64,000 bases of DNA from Rhipicephalus microplus (lineage: Eukaryota > Arthropoda > Arachnida > Ixodida > Ixodidae), in NCBI RefSeq assembly GCF_043290135.1, contig NC_134710.1:255241592-255305591 (forward strand), written 5' to 3'. Positions 1-9,769 of this stretch are shown piece after piece. The notes beneath the pieces were generated by a model. The model had not been told where the DNA came from and made no database searches. It saw only the letters and a program-made list of their open reading frames with translations. Each line of letters opens with the position of its first letter. Position 1 is the first letter of the stretch. Both the position numbers and the translations under genes were made by a program.

Positions 1-463
1 CATGCTCTCCAAAGCTTTTCTGACTTCTTCTATCATTACTGGTGGGGTGTCATCTGGGTGACTGCTAGTTCTTATAGTATTAAGGTCGTGGTTGTCTCGG
101 CTACTGTACAGATCTCTGTAAAACTCCTCCGCTATTTTAACTATCCTGTCCATATTGGTAGTTATTTTGCCTTCTTTGTCTCTTAGTGCATACATCCGAC
201 TTTTGCCTATCCCAAGTTTCCTCTTCGCTGCTTTGACGCTTCCTCTGTTTTTTAGAGCGTGTTGAATTCTCTCCATGTTATACGTTCTTACATCGCATAC
301 CTTACGTCTATTAATCAACTTCGAAAGCTCTGCCAGTTCTGTTTTGTCTGTTGTACTTGACACTTTCATGATTTGACGCTGCTTAATTAGGTTCTTCGTT
401 TCCTGGGAAAGCTTGCTAGTTTCCTGTCTAACTACCCTGCCTCCAACTTCGACTGCACACACT
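1..463 (-). mobile_element. RTE-type LINE ORF2 fragment (linker before reverse transcriptase)
   Basis: The minus strand is open from about 463 to the window edge and encodes a stretch resembling the linker between endonuclease and reverse transcriptase of RTE/BovB-type LINEs. Readable motifs include LSQETKNLIKQR, YALRDKEGKI, AEEFYRDLYSS and PPVMIEEVRKALESM. No stop or frameshift is seen. The reverse-transcriptase core would lie to the left of base 1, so the element is cut by the window. The 5' side stops at a short TA tract (463-482). Clade assignment is from motif memory; another APE-type LINE is less likely. Confidence 0.75.
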
Positions 464-482
464 ATATATATATATATATATA
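463..482. repeat. short (TA)n tract
   Basis: Twenty bases of alternating TA separate the LINE fragment from the SINE copy that follows. Confidence 0.9.
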
Positions 483-483
483 G

Positions 484-681
484 AACGCGTAATTCGAAGG
501 TCGTAGGTTCGATTCCTGCTTACAGTTGGTAATTTTTTCATCCACTTTTCTTTCTTCTTATTTACATTCCATTAATGTTAATAACTTCCCCTGTACATTC
601 CTTGGCATTACTGTCTGTTATATCTCATTATTATTGTGTTAAAAACACGGAAAACGAGCCCTTAGGTATACACTTCTTTCT

Positions 682-683
<2 letters not shown>
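484..683 (+). mobile_element. tRNA-derived SINE copy, 5'-truncated
   Basis: This matches the plus-strand SINE at 35877-36130 from just before its B box onwards. Shared features are a B-box-like GGTTCGATTCC, the CACTTTTCTTTCTTC segment and the tail GAGCCCTTAGGTATACAC, followed by a (TA)n tail. The A-box half is missing. Confidence 0.75.
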
Positions 684-760
<77 letters not shown>

Positions 761-782
761 GTGTATATATATATATATATAT
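684..782. repeat. (TA)n microsatellite, SINE tail
   Basis: About 100 bases of nearly pure TA with one GTGTA interruption. It follows the SINE tail directly, and the same SINE family ends in (TA)n at two other places in the window. Predicted Tyr/Ile-rich ORFs here are artefacts. Confidence 0.95.
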
Positions 783-978
783 TTTTCCACGTGTATTGAT
801 TGTACCTATCTACAATCCATGTGACCAACTGGCATATAAGTGGTTACCATTGCTGTGTTTTGTTTCATTCTGACGAAGGCCGGGCCCACGGTCGAAACGT
901 CAAGTAAAAAATCTTTTCACTTGTGAGTCAAACTCCTTTTATTCTCCTATTATTCCCGGATCCGGCGACAAACGCTCC

Positions 979-983
<5 letters not shown>
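783..983 (+). mobile_element. Penelope-like element terminal-repeat fragment (putative)
   Basis: About 200 bases between two TA tracts carry a minimal hammerhead-ribozyme core (866-905). From the literature, such minimal hammerheads sit in the terminal repeats of metazoan Penelope-like retroelements. No GIY-YIG or reverse-transcriptase coding is present, so only the terminal repeat can be claimed, by association with the ribozyme. Confidence 0.5.
866..905 (+). ncRNA. minimal type I hammerhead ribozyme motif
   Basis: CTGACGA at 870-876 fits the conserved CUGANGA box. Stem II pairs GGCCG with CGGTC across a GGCCCA loop. GAAA follows at 894-897 and the cleavage-type triplet GTC at 899-901. Stem III is essentially absent (GAAAC runs straight into GTC), which is the layout described for Penelope-associated hammerheads thought to act as dimers. 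Flanking ATT/AAG and TTT/AAA stretches can form a stem I with an internal loop. Activity is untested and a monomer is expected to cleave poorly. Confidence 0.6.

Positions 984-1062
<79 letters not shown>
983..1062. repeat. (TA)n microsatellite
   Basis: Eighty bases of TA repeat between the putative Penelope terminal repeat and the LINE-like tail. Confidence 0.95.
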
Positions 1063-1063
<1 letters not shown>

Positions 1064-1068
<5 letters not shown>

Positions 1069-1427
1069 CGTTGTGAGGTAGATGCCTTCCTAAGAAAGAG
1101 TTGCTCGGAGAATTTCAAGCTGAATGGTTGTGTTGCCCGCGATCTTCTACGCCAGCGTAGCTCTCGCCGACTGGTTCGCCCTCTGCGACCTCCTGACGCC
1201 GTGAAGCCCCGTGTTGTTCCCCGTCCTCGAACTTTGACCGGCTCCCAACTTTCTTTTCTCTTTCTTTATCTGTCTCTTGCCTGTCTTATTTCATTATCTA
1301 ACTATGTCTTTCCTGTATTCTTTTATATCCCCACTCCTCCCATCCCCATACAAGGCGCTGAGCCGTGCTCCCGCAAGGGCTGCAGAAAATAGTGCCTTCT
1401 TCCTTTTCCAAGCGACCACGAATTCGA
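1064..1427 (+). mobile_element. LINE-like ORF C-terminus and 3' UTR fragment
   Basis: The plus frame from about 1064 is open to the stop at about 1390. It is rich in Arg and Pro, with segments such as CEVDAFLRKSCSENFKLNG and RDLLRQRSSRRL, then a pyrimidine-rich low-complexity stretch. The end (GCTGAGCCGTGCTCCCGCAA and onward) looks like the conserved 3' end of a dispersed repeat. Family is not certain; no catalytic motif is visible. Confidence 0.4.
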
Positions 1428-4400
1428 TTCATCCTAAGACAACTAAAATTGTGTACGCGCGGCGAAAATACGTCGAACTCCTATAGTTTGTGCATCTGTA
1501 GGCTATATGAATAGTGCAAATTATTTTTATTTCCTACTATCTCTGCCGCGAAGATAATTAGCGATAATATCTACAGTTGAAGTAAGTGTTTTAGGAAGCA
1601 GTTTTCCGGCAGGGACGCGGTTTCGCTGCCACAAGCTGCCGCCCGTCATCTACCTACCCCGGCACTTGCCAGCGCACCAGCAACAAACAGCACCGCGTCG
1701 CGCTGCACAGAATCTGATTTCTTCGCCACATGTGCACCTTGCGATGATGATGACATCACCTTGCCCGTCGATGACACAAGGAAAACCTTTCTGGCCACTA
1801 TAGTCCTTCCTGCGAACAGCTAAAGCGCATTGGCGCTTTAGGAATTCCGAAAACCCGCCACTTGTGAAATACCGATTGGTTTCGCTTTCACTGCTGAATG
1901 CGAAACCGGAAAGCCCAGCACTCTTTGATGACTTCCCAAATGTACGAGCGTCTGTACATAAGCAATGCATCCACCTCACTTTGAAGGTAAGCAGGCGGCA
2001 ATTGCCATAAAAGAACACTTGGTACGTGCAGGCAATGAATTCAGAACTCGCCCCAGTGACGTTTGGTCGTCTGCTAGGAAATACCGCTGCGCTAATCAAC
2101 GATAAAAGCAAGAACTTTGATAAACGTTCTAATCTCGTGAAAAGCAATCATACGTCTTGCAGCGTCGGAAAAACTTATCCCAAGTTCATCAAACGTCGTC
2201 GAAGTCCAAAGAACGCGAGCCAACGAACTCTTGCCAACTTTCGCCGCAACGCCTTTTAAACCGCAGAAACGAAACCACCATCAGTCGAGTGATGTTAAGC
2301 AACATTTTTGTTTTTAATTCATGTTGAAAAACATATTTGTGGCAAAAATTTTTTGTTTTAGTACAATAATTATAGCTAAGCAATAATGCGAATACAATAA
2401 TATTACCGAATGCCTTGATAACATTGTAAGCGAACTTCCATGTTTTGTGGTTGCCAGATTTTGATATTCACAAAATACACACAGCTAAAGTGCAAAACTA
2501 TTTTTATTATTACTATATTATTACACTGAAAACAATATTTATTGATAGCTTGTGGTCAATTTTATTCAAAACTTTTTGTTGTTTCATTGTTGCCTAACAA
2601 TAAAAAACATTTATGTACATTGTTGCTTGATTTTTGTGCAAATTAAATAAATATTGGTTTTTCTTGTAATTGTTTAAAATATGTAAAGCGATGACAAAAT
2701 TTTTTCAAGCTTTTTTGTGCACGTTAGTGTGCAAAGTTTGTAGTAGTATACTTATAAAGTTATCCTCACGCTACACGCAGCACATGCGACGCGCCAGTTC
2801 TAAAATGGGCTAGACTGACACTTCCCCAACGGAAATATTGCTTTGAACGGTTTTCCAGCGAACACCGTGCTCGTCAAGTTCTTCTACTTGCGCTAGTTCT
2901 GCAAACTATCCGCCTCGTATGTACACTTTGCAAAGCACAGTGAAAGTCATTTGCGAGTCGTGGCCTTCGGTGAACGTCCATCACTTCGAACACGCGTTTT
3001 CCGAGCTTGTTATGAAGAAACACCTTAACTATATCTCCGGCATCTACACCTAGCAATACGCGAATAAATTCTCATCTAGAAAACCACCACCAATGTGCCT
3101 TGCCTCGGTACTAGAACTCCCGTCCGACCTGTCTATAGAGTTCCCACACCAAGATGAGTATAACTTTTACCGCATATCTCCTGCTATCGTTTGGCAGTCA
3201 ACGAAAAAAAAAAAAAACTGGCAAAAGGACATGTATTAAGTTTATTGTAATATAGACAAATGCAAGACACTTATTCATTTTACGAGTCAATTATGATTAC
3301 CATGCGATATCTCGGTAGAATTAGCCTCCTTTTTTTTAAGTTTTGTAGCGCCCGCGTATATTTATAACTGAAGTTTAATATCAAGACCTTTAAAAAGCTG
3401 CAACTTTTTGTACTAAAACCTGTCATTCTCAATTTGTTGCACTAAACTGCAGCGGAAAGCGACACTGCAGTGCATGGTTACCCGTAAAGTAACGCTTCTT
3501 GACATGAGAAAACAATTGTATTGTTTTGTTTAGTTTAGAATACAATTCCAGGGTCAACATTCTAACGGTAGCTCCATCCACCATCTATTAGCTGATAATG
3601 ATCACATCGGATTGGAGGCTCCCAGATTGCAATGCGAGGACAAATGGTTAACAACACGAAGCACAAGAAAGCAGCGTCTCAGTTTGTTTGTTTTTGTTTT
3701 TTCAGAAATCGGCAGGATGTTCATTCCATATGTGCAGATTCATCCTGCATTACGTAGCGGTGCTGTGACTATCACAAGTTACTGTTTAAATCATATGCGT
3801 GCGCTGAGTTCCCCTTCAGGGGGAGGGGGGCAAAGGTTCATCGCAGTGTGCCCTCTCCCCCCTGCCCCTGCATATTGTGCTAATGTATGGAGCTGTCTGC
3901 GCCCCTCCCCACCCTATCCCCACCCTGCCTATTATGTCAATGTAAGGGGCGCACCCACCTCGACAAAGGGGCTGCCGCCCACTCCCCTGCCCCTCACGTG
4001 TGCACGACTATTGTTTAAACGAAAAAAAAATAACGAAAATTTTACCATAATCTCTCGGATTCATCAATATTGCCTTCAAGTAAGACTTCCTGCAATACTC
4101 ATCTCCGCAAACTCAATTCTGTTTATTCTATACTGTTTGTGACATATACCACTCACAGTAACTGTGGTTCCACACTGGATTCGGGGTTTTGGTTTATTTG
4201 TTTGGCAGTTTGTATTCTAGGTATGCACGAGTACATAAATTCTGCTTTTAGAGCACTTAATTCTCAAAGATCTGGGGCAAGGAGGGTGAGCAGCATTGTA
4301 CACATCTAATTGTATCAATTAAATTTAAAATAATGTTCAAGTATTAACTCTAATACAAGCACCAGGATCAAGAAGCTGTGTCATGCCATGTAATTGTTCG

Positions 4401-4743
4401 CAGCGAAAGAAGACTACAGCGGTGCATTTACGACGATTGCTGAGATGCGTGCGAGGTGATGCAGTACGAGCTGAATATTTTTATTTATTTTATTTATTAA
4501 TTAAGACATACTGCAGACAAGAATTTTGGTCCAGGCAGGAGGGGCATAAGAAAGATCAAGTGATTTATAGCAGCAAAAAAAAAAAAAACGTATCTATTCG
4601 CAATGCACACAGACGGTCGCGCCACGTAGCGGCCGGCCAGAGCAAAATCTCAGAGATGATCAGTTGAGTGGAGCCAGGCGGGGTTCTCGTTTCTTACCAA
4701 CTTTCATGCAGGCGATGGCAAAAAAAAATCTAAAAGCAACAGG
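1428..4743. other. no recognised gene; AT-rich and C-rich tracts
   Basis: No protein family is recognised. Bases 2290-2760 are strongly AT-rich. Bases 3800-4000 are C-rich on the plus strand, with G-runs on the minus strand. Short open stretches exist: minus 1650-2147, and plus about 1803-1987, the latter ending at a GTAAGC donor-like site. They have no recognisable domain and may be relic exons or chance. Poly-A/T runs at 3207-3218 and 4576-4588 break the region. Confidence 0.6.
3851..3926 (-). other. G-run cluster with G-quadruplex potential
   Basis: On the minus strand, 3902-3926 reads as four G-runs of three to four separated by short loops (GGGTGGGGATAGGGTGGGG and a further G-run). A second G-run group lies at 3851-3868. 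The sequence fits the usual G3+N1-7 pattern. No gene is adjacent, so a role is not implied. Confidence 0.5.
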
Positions 4744-5004
4744 ATGTGTTGCGTGCTTCAGTGCACGAACAGAGCGGTGAAGGATGAGATAAGCCTGCAT
4801 TCGTCTCCGCTGGACGTGCGACTCAAGAAGGAGTGGGTGGTGAAGCTTCGTCTAGGCAAGCCTGTGTCCTTCTTGTCTCTGTCGTCGTTTTGTTCTCGCG
4901 CTATAACTATCGTCATGCCATACCAACTAGCCCAAGCTGCCACACTTCTAAGCCGCCAATGAAGGTTTGCAGCGCACATTTTGTCACCGAAGACGTCTTC
5001 TGGA
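4744..5004 (+). pseudogene. THAP zinc-finger domain exon, split by an insertion
   Basis: The plus-strand reading starts MCCVLQCTNRAVKDE and contains KKEWVVKLRLGK. After an interruption it resumes as MKVCSAHFVTEDVFW. Together these give the C2CH arrangement of a THAP domain (C-x3-C near the start, C-x2-H in CSAH) with the conserved Trp. The domain is interrupted at 4863-4949 by a short insertion, and the sequence after 5004 runs into a foldback element, so it is broken twice. THAP domains are DNA-binding and occur in both host genes and P-element/ISL2EU-type transposases. No DDE region follows, so the parent cannot be named. Confidence 0.65.
4863..4949 (-). mobile_element. 87-bp insertion with 5-bp duplication AAGCC
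   Basis: AAGCC at 4858-4862 is repeated at 4950-4954, and leaving out the 87 bases plus one duplicate would make the THAP frame continuous. On the minus strand the insert carries GCTTGGGCTAGTTGGTA, CATGACGATAGTTATAGC and GACAAGAAGGACACA. A related GCTTGGGCGAGTTGGTA occurs on the minus strand near 29375. Orientation and family are uncertain. Confidence 0.6.
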
Positions 5005-5005
5005 G

Positions 5006-5716
5006 CATTTTTCTCCTGTAGTTGAGGCTTCTCCGTAAGAGTTTGGTGCTAGCCGCGGTGCACTTTTTGGCTGAAAATTTTTCTCCTGTAGTTGTGGCTT
5101 CTCCGCAAGAGTTTGGTGCTATCCGCGGAAGCGTAGCGTCCCCCGTCGTAGCGCGCGGTCGACGCGACACGATCAGCTGAGAGAGAGAAAAAAAGAAAAG
5201 TAAGGGGGAAGGGGGGCAGCGCATCCCCTCCTGCGACTCTAATCAGTTTTCCCCATAATCCCTAATACTGAGACGCGATATCTTAATCGCACAGCTGCGC
5301 ACACAGCAAGAGAACGCGCCTCTACTTCTGTAATGGGAGGTTCATTCCGTTATTAAAACGGCCTCTTAATTGCGCAGCAGCGCCGCGCTCGACTTCTGCT
5401 AGGCTCGGTTTCCTTCCGTTAATTAAAACGGAATTGAAACGGCCTCTTAATTGCACGGCAACACCGTGCTCGACTTCTGCTAGGCTCGGTTCCTTCCGTT
5501 AATTAAAACGGAATTGAAACGGCCTCTTAATTGCACGGCAGCACCGCGCTCGACTTCGCTCCGCACCAAAAAAGTGCACCGCGGATAGCACCAAACTCTT
5601 ACGGAGAAGCCACAACTACAGGAGAAAAATTTTCAGCTAAGAAGTGCACCGCGGATAGCACCAAACTTTTGCGAAGAAGCCACTACAGAAAAAACTTTTC
5701 TGCCAAATTTAGCGGC
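5006..5716. mobile_element. foldback-type element with compound inverted repeats
   Basis: The left arm (about 5010-5130) and right arm (about 5575-5710) are inverted copies of each other. Each arm consists of two direct subrepeats of about 67 bases containing TTTCTCCTGTAGTTG, GGCTTCTCCG and GAGTTTGGTGCTA. The centre holds 80-bp tandem repeats. No coding capacity is visible. The layout fits a non-autonomous foldback/MITE-like element. Confidence 0.65.
5330..5556. repeat. 80-bp tandem repeat, about three units
   Basis: The string CGGCCTCTTAATTG begins at 5359, 5440 and 5520, giving a period of 80-81. Each unit also contains CTCGACTTCTGCTAGGCTCG (partly degenerate in the last) and CCGTTAATTAAAACGG, itself a near palindrome. 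Confidence 0.8.
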
Positions 5717-6140
5717 AGTCTGGCAACAACCACCCTTCCAGTCTGGCAACCATTTATGCAACGCCAAATGGAACCTTGCCAACACCGCAACACTTGATTG
5801 TTGCTTTTGGAGAGTTCGGAAATAGTGACTGGGCGTCTGTCGCCTGCATAAAATGAAGGGAGCGTTAATTTTGGCATTCTATCAATCTTTTTAACAGACC
5901 GTAATGCGCGACTGGACTTTGAAGTGTCTTTACTCGCGGGCTCTTTCATTGCGATCAGGGCCAATCCGGATCGGATTTCGTAATCAACACTGACCGCTGT
6001 TACACGGCAAAAACCTGTCCGGATCATGTTTGGTGCAGACGTCAACGAAACCGCGATCATATCAATCCCAATCACACTTAATCGCAAGTGGCATTGTAGG
6101 GGCGATTGATCTGGACCGAGCCCAATGCAAATCGGCCCTG
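5717..6140. other. no recognised gene
   Basis: GTCTGGCAACAACC and GTCTGGCAACC recur within 5725-5750. The minus strand is open from 6087 to 5683 (134 codons) but shows no domain, and it runs into the foldback arm. The stretch ends at the left terminal repeat of the DNA transposon. Confidence 0.5.
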
Positions 6141-6173
6141 ATCGCGCGAAAAATGGACCATTTGCGGAAAAGC
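6141..6173 (+). repeat. left terminal inverted repeat
   Basis: ATCGCGCGAAAAA followed by GGACCATTTGCGGAAAAGC matches the reverse complement of the right end, where ATCGCGCTAAAAA and TGACCATTTGCGGAAAAGC are separated by an extra 24 or so bases. A second shared block, TTTTGGTTGGAAA, lies further inside both ends. Confidence 0.7.
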
Positions 6174-6338
6174 GAGCGCCACCTGCCGTCTAAACAGGGA
6201 AGCAGCGCTCGCGCTTTTGGTTGGAAAGGCATTCGTGAACTAACATGTGCTAGGCAGCGTTCGGCGGCTCGCGTGCGCTTGTTTTATTGATTTACTGTTG
6301 TTTCTTTGCCGGAAACGTGCGCTGCTTACGGAAACAAC

Positions 6339-9155
6339 ATGATAGAAGAAGAAAACATCCCGTTTGCGTTTGTGGAAACGGGATGGAGCGAGGATTTTTC
6401 GCGTTGCAGCCTGAGCAACAACGACGTGTGGCGGTACCTACACTCCGCTACTTCGACCGTTCGCCAGGCTCATCGCGGCTGGTCCTTCAAGGAAGAAGGA
6501 TACGTCAAACACTTGAAGTTGAACCTCCAAACATCTGATGACGAACTAGGTCTGGTGAGAGCGGCGTGCGCACCGTCCATGAAGTCCGGCGTGTATGTAA
6601 CAACGGCATGGTTCGTCGTGGCTACCGGTCGCATCGTTGGAGCGCACTGCGACTGTGTTGCTGGGTGAGATATTTTGATTTTACTAGCGTCTGTAGTGCA
6701 AATCACCGATTGCCGAAAATGTGTGTAAACAAATGTTGCGCCTATGCGCTTGCGAGTGTAATGGGAGCATGCAGTTCCCTTATCGGAACATTACGTTCTC
6801 TTCATAGGACAGGAGTTTACCCCAGTGCTTATACCTGCTGCAGCTCCCGCTTTTGTGATTATAAACGACCCGTGCTACTATATCAATCATGGTTTGCGCT
6901 TATACATCGAAGCGCAGCCTCGCGCACTAATGGCAGCTTTTTTTGCGAACCGTTACAATGTACGGATATACGCGAGACTGTGTGCTGCCGTGGTACACAT
7001 TGTTGCATTCACAAGATCACGTCTATCGAGTACTTTACCTCATTGCGGTGCTACCTAAAAAGCTCGATGTTGCAAGACGCGGGCTTAGCGTCTGTAAATA
7101 CATGTTCGAGGTTGTCCGTTGATTTTGTGAACAACAGTTTTTTTTTTCTTTCAGACTTAGTGAAACCTGCCAACATGTAGCAGGCCTGCTGTTTAGTGCT
7201 GCCGCCAGAGCTGAACATGCACCGTCCTGCACGGACGTACCCTGCAAGTGGATAGTCCCTGCTGAAGGTATTACTCCACCAATGCATGTCCTTAACGATC
7301 CTGTGTTGCCCATCTTGCCACTAAGAACTTCGAGTTTCAGCTAAGTATATACCTACAAAGTACCCTGTGCAAGCATATTATGATCGCGATATATTTTAAT
7401 GGCACAAAAGCAGCTCAGCCATACAGTGCCGAGCACAAAGCATATTGCATGACACAGTGCAGGTCAAATACGAGTTCGAAGGGTAGTAGGTTTTAGCATG
7501 TTAGTTAATCATGGTTGCAGAGAATACATAGCGCAGTGTAAACGCAGGACAGCGCTTGTCCTGGTACTACCCGTCTCGTGTATTTCATACTACAATGGAG
7601 AGCGCTTTCAGAAACCTTTTAACAGCCGGGAATCCAAGCATAATAAATGATTGGAGACGCAACTTGCACTCCAGGATTCGTGTAAGCAGTGGATGTTCAA
7701 ACCAGTAAATTACCGCTATTGTGAACATGACGTTGCGTTCACATACCATTATGTGTCATTCACAAAATATGCATAGAGAAACAGGCTCGCAGCGTTGCAT
7801 TTTCATGACTGCTTGCTCAGTCATGCCAGTTTATTAATAAACAGTGTTACATCATTTACACACCACAAAGCACAGTACACGAACAAACACACTTCCTCAT
7901 GTGTTGAACAGCCATGCTTGTGCACGTGCATATGCTCCCTTTCTCAACACAAATGTACTTATCACTCACATGTGTGCTCTCTTTAGCAGCATAACTGAAG
8001 TACCCTATTTTCTGTTTACTTACAGCAAAGAAACCAGTGGCAAGAAAGCCTCTGGGTGAAATCAGATTCCAAAAGTATTTCATAAACAAGCCTACACGTG
8101 GGAAACGGAAGCGCGATTATGACCCCTGTGCTGATGGCCCACTTCCTAGTCCACATGCCATTCAGTCACTGAGGGATAAGCTGGCGACCGCCTGTCCCGA
8201 TCTGCATGCTCTGCGATACATGTGCCACGATAAAGCCAAGCCAAAGCCACCATGCAACATAAAGAAGCCCATAGAGGACAGCGATGACCTCTGGAGCGAG
8301 GCTGCAGCAACTGAGGTACAATCGTACATGAAAACAATGAAGCCACTAAGCCAGACAGAGAGGGATCTGATATGCCACCAAACAGTCGGCCAAGCATCTA
8401 ACAAGAAGTGGCATGCAGAACAGGTTGGACGGCTAACAGCATCGATGTTTAAAAGGATCTGCCGGTGTACAAAACCGGACAGTTTGCTAAAGGCATTACT
8501 GTACCCTTGGGACAGAGCCACTTCCGAAGCAATCGTATATGGCAGACAGCACGAAGCAGATGCCGTAGCTGCTTATGTGAAACTGTTGCAGGCCAGAGAC
8601 TCGAGCGTGGCAGTCCGGGAAACTGGACTTCACGTCCACTGCCAGTACCCCTTCTTAGCTGCTTCACCAGACAGAATTGTTGTTGTAGATGGAAAAGAAG
8701 GCCTACTAGAAGTGAAATGCCCTTTTTCAAAAAAAGGGATAACGTGTGAGGACGCCTGCAGTGACAGAAACTTCTGCTGCAGACTCACCGAAGAAGGTGC
8801 GGAGCTGAAGCGGGACCACGCCTATTTCTATCAGGTGCAAGGCCAGATGGCAGTAACGGGCCATAACTGGTGCGATTTTGTCATATGGACTGAGGGAAAC
8901 GCACCAGGAGACCCCCCACATCTCCATGTTGAAAGGATAGAGTTCTGCGAAAAATTCTGGGCTCAGGAAGTACTGCCAGGACTCTTGCACTTCACTAAGC
9001 ATGCACTTGTACCCGAAATCTTGACACGGCGTGTCAAAAGGCTTGGGCGGCTTTACACGTCTGAAACATACGTGTCTTTCAAAAAATTCAAGGCTGGATT
9101 TTATGTCTGCACGCGTCTAGATGGCCTAAGCATCAAAATAAAAAAGTTGAAGTAA
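6339..9155 (+). CDS. SWIM zinc-finger + YqaJ-type nuclease, three exons
   Basis: Exons 6339-6664, 7155-7267 and 8026-9155 join in phase across GT/AG introns (donors GTGAGA and GTATTA, acceptors TTTCTTTCAG and TTACTTACAG) to give 522 residues. The SWIM motif C104-x-C106-x7-C114-x-H116 spans the first splice junction, so the splice is needed to make the domain. The C-terminal half is an alkaline-exonuclease/YqaJ fold: GRQHE (E323), SPD (D362), LEVK (E375, K377) and YFYQVQGQM (Q416-Q420), all key residues present. Known YqaJ/lambda-exonuclease relatives process DNA ends; a role for this protein in transposition is inferred from its position beside the transposase. Start chosen as the first in-frame ATG. 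Confidence 0.85.
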
Positions 9156-9769
9156 GACGCCTCACTTTATTTATAATCGCTCTCTTCTGGGGAGAAACAG
9201 TCTCATGCTTTTTTTTTTTTCAGTTAACTTCTCAAGGAGTGCACTGCAAAACTCTGTGAAATTCATGGCAATCGTGGCATAATCATGTGTAGACTGTTCA
9301 GCTATACTTGTGAAACCAATGCATGGCTTTTATAGTCTGAAAGTAACTAAGTAACAAAGGCTTATTGTGACTTATGTAAGATGGGACAGTGTAACACAGG
9401 CAAACAACCTGTTTCGTTATTTGTGACTTAGAGTAAGGCAAATGGGGCTTGACGTGGCTTCTGAAAGCTGTCGTGGAAAGCGCGAGATAAATTTCAACTA
9501 TATGGGGCTTCAGTAGCGTGGGTCTATTCAGCACAAAGGTGAATATAGCTACTGTGATATAACAAGATTGATTGAAAAATGTTTCATAGTTACATTTATT
9601 GGTTACAGCAAGTTTGGTAAAACATTCAAAATGGCACATCATTCCAAAAACAGCTGACTTCTGTTACTGCCTTGGCTGCAGCCACCAAATCATTTCCTAA
9701 CTCTAGCCAGCTCAGGCCAATTTCAAACTTGGCTTCCTTTTGAAAACTATGCTCGTGCTCTTGCAAATC
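9156..9769. other. convergent 3' ends of the two transposon genes
   Basis: This 614-base spacer separates the two stop codons. A minus-strand AATAAA (9595-9600) lies about 170 bases beyond the transposase stop and is a plausible polyadenylation signal. No extra ORF with a recognisable domain is seen. Confidence 0.6.

Noticed and set aside
575..828. Tyr/Ile-repeat ORFs on both strands
   Set aside because: They are translations of the (TA)n tract.
1650..2147. 165-codon minus-strand ORF as a gene
   Set aside because: Composition is Cys/Arg-rich without a recognisable domain, and an equally plausible open stretch exists on the plus strand.
5330..5556. CRISPR-like array
   Set aside because: The 80-bp units are contiguous with no unique spacers and sit inside a foldback element.
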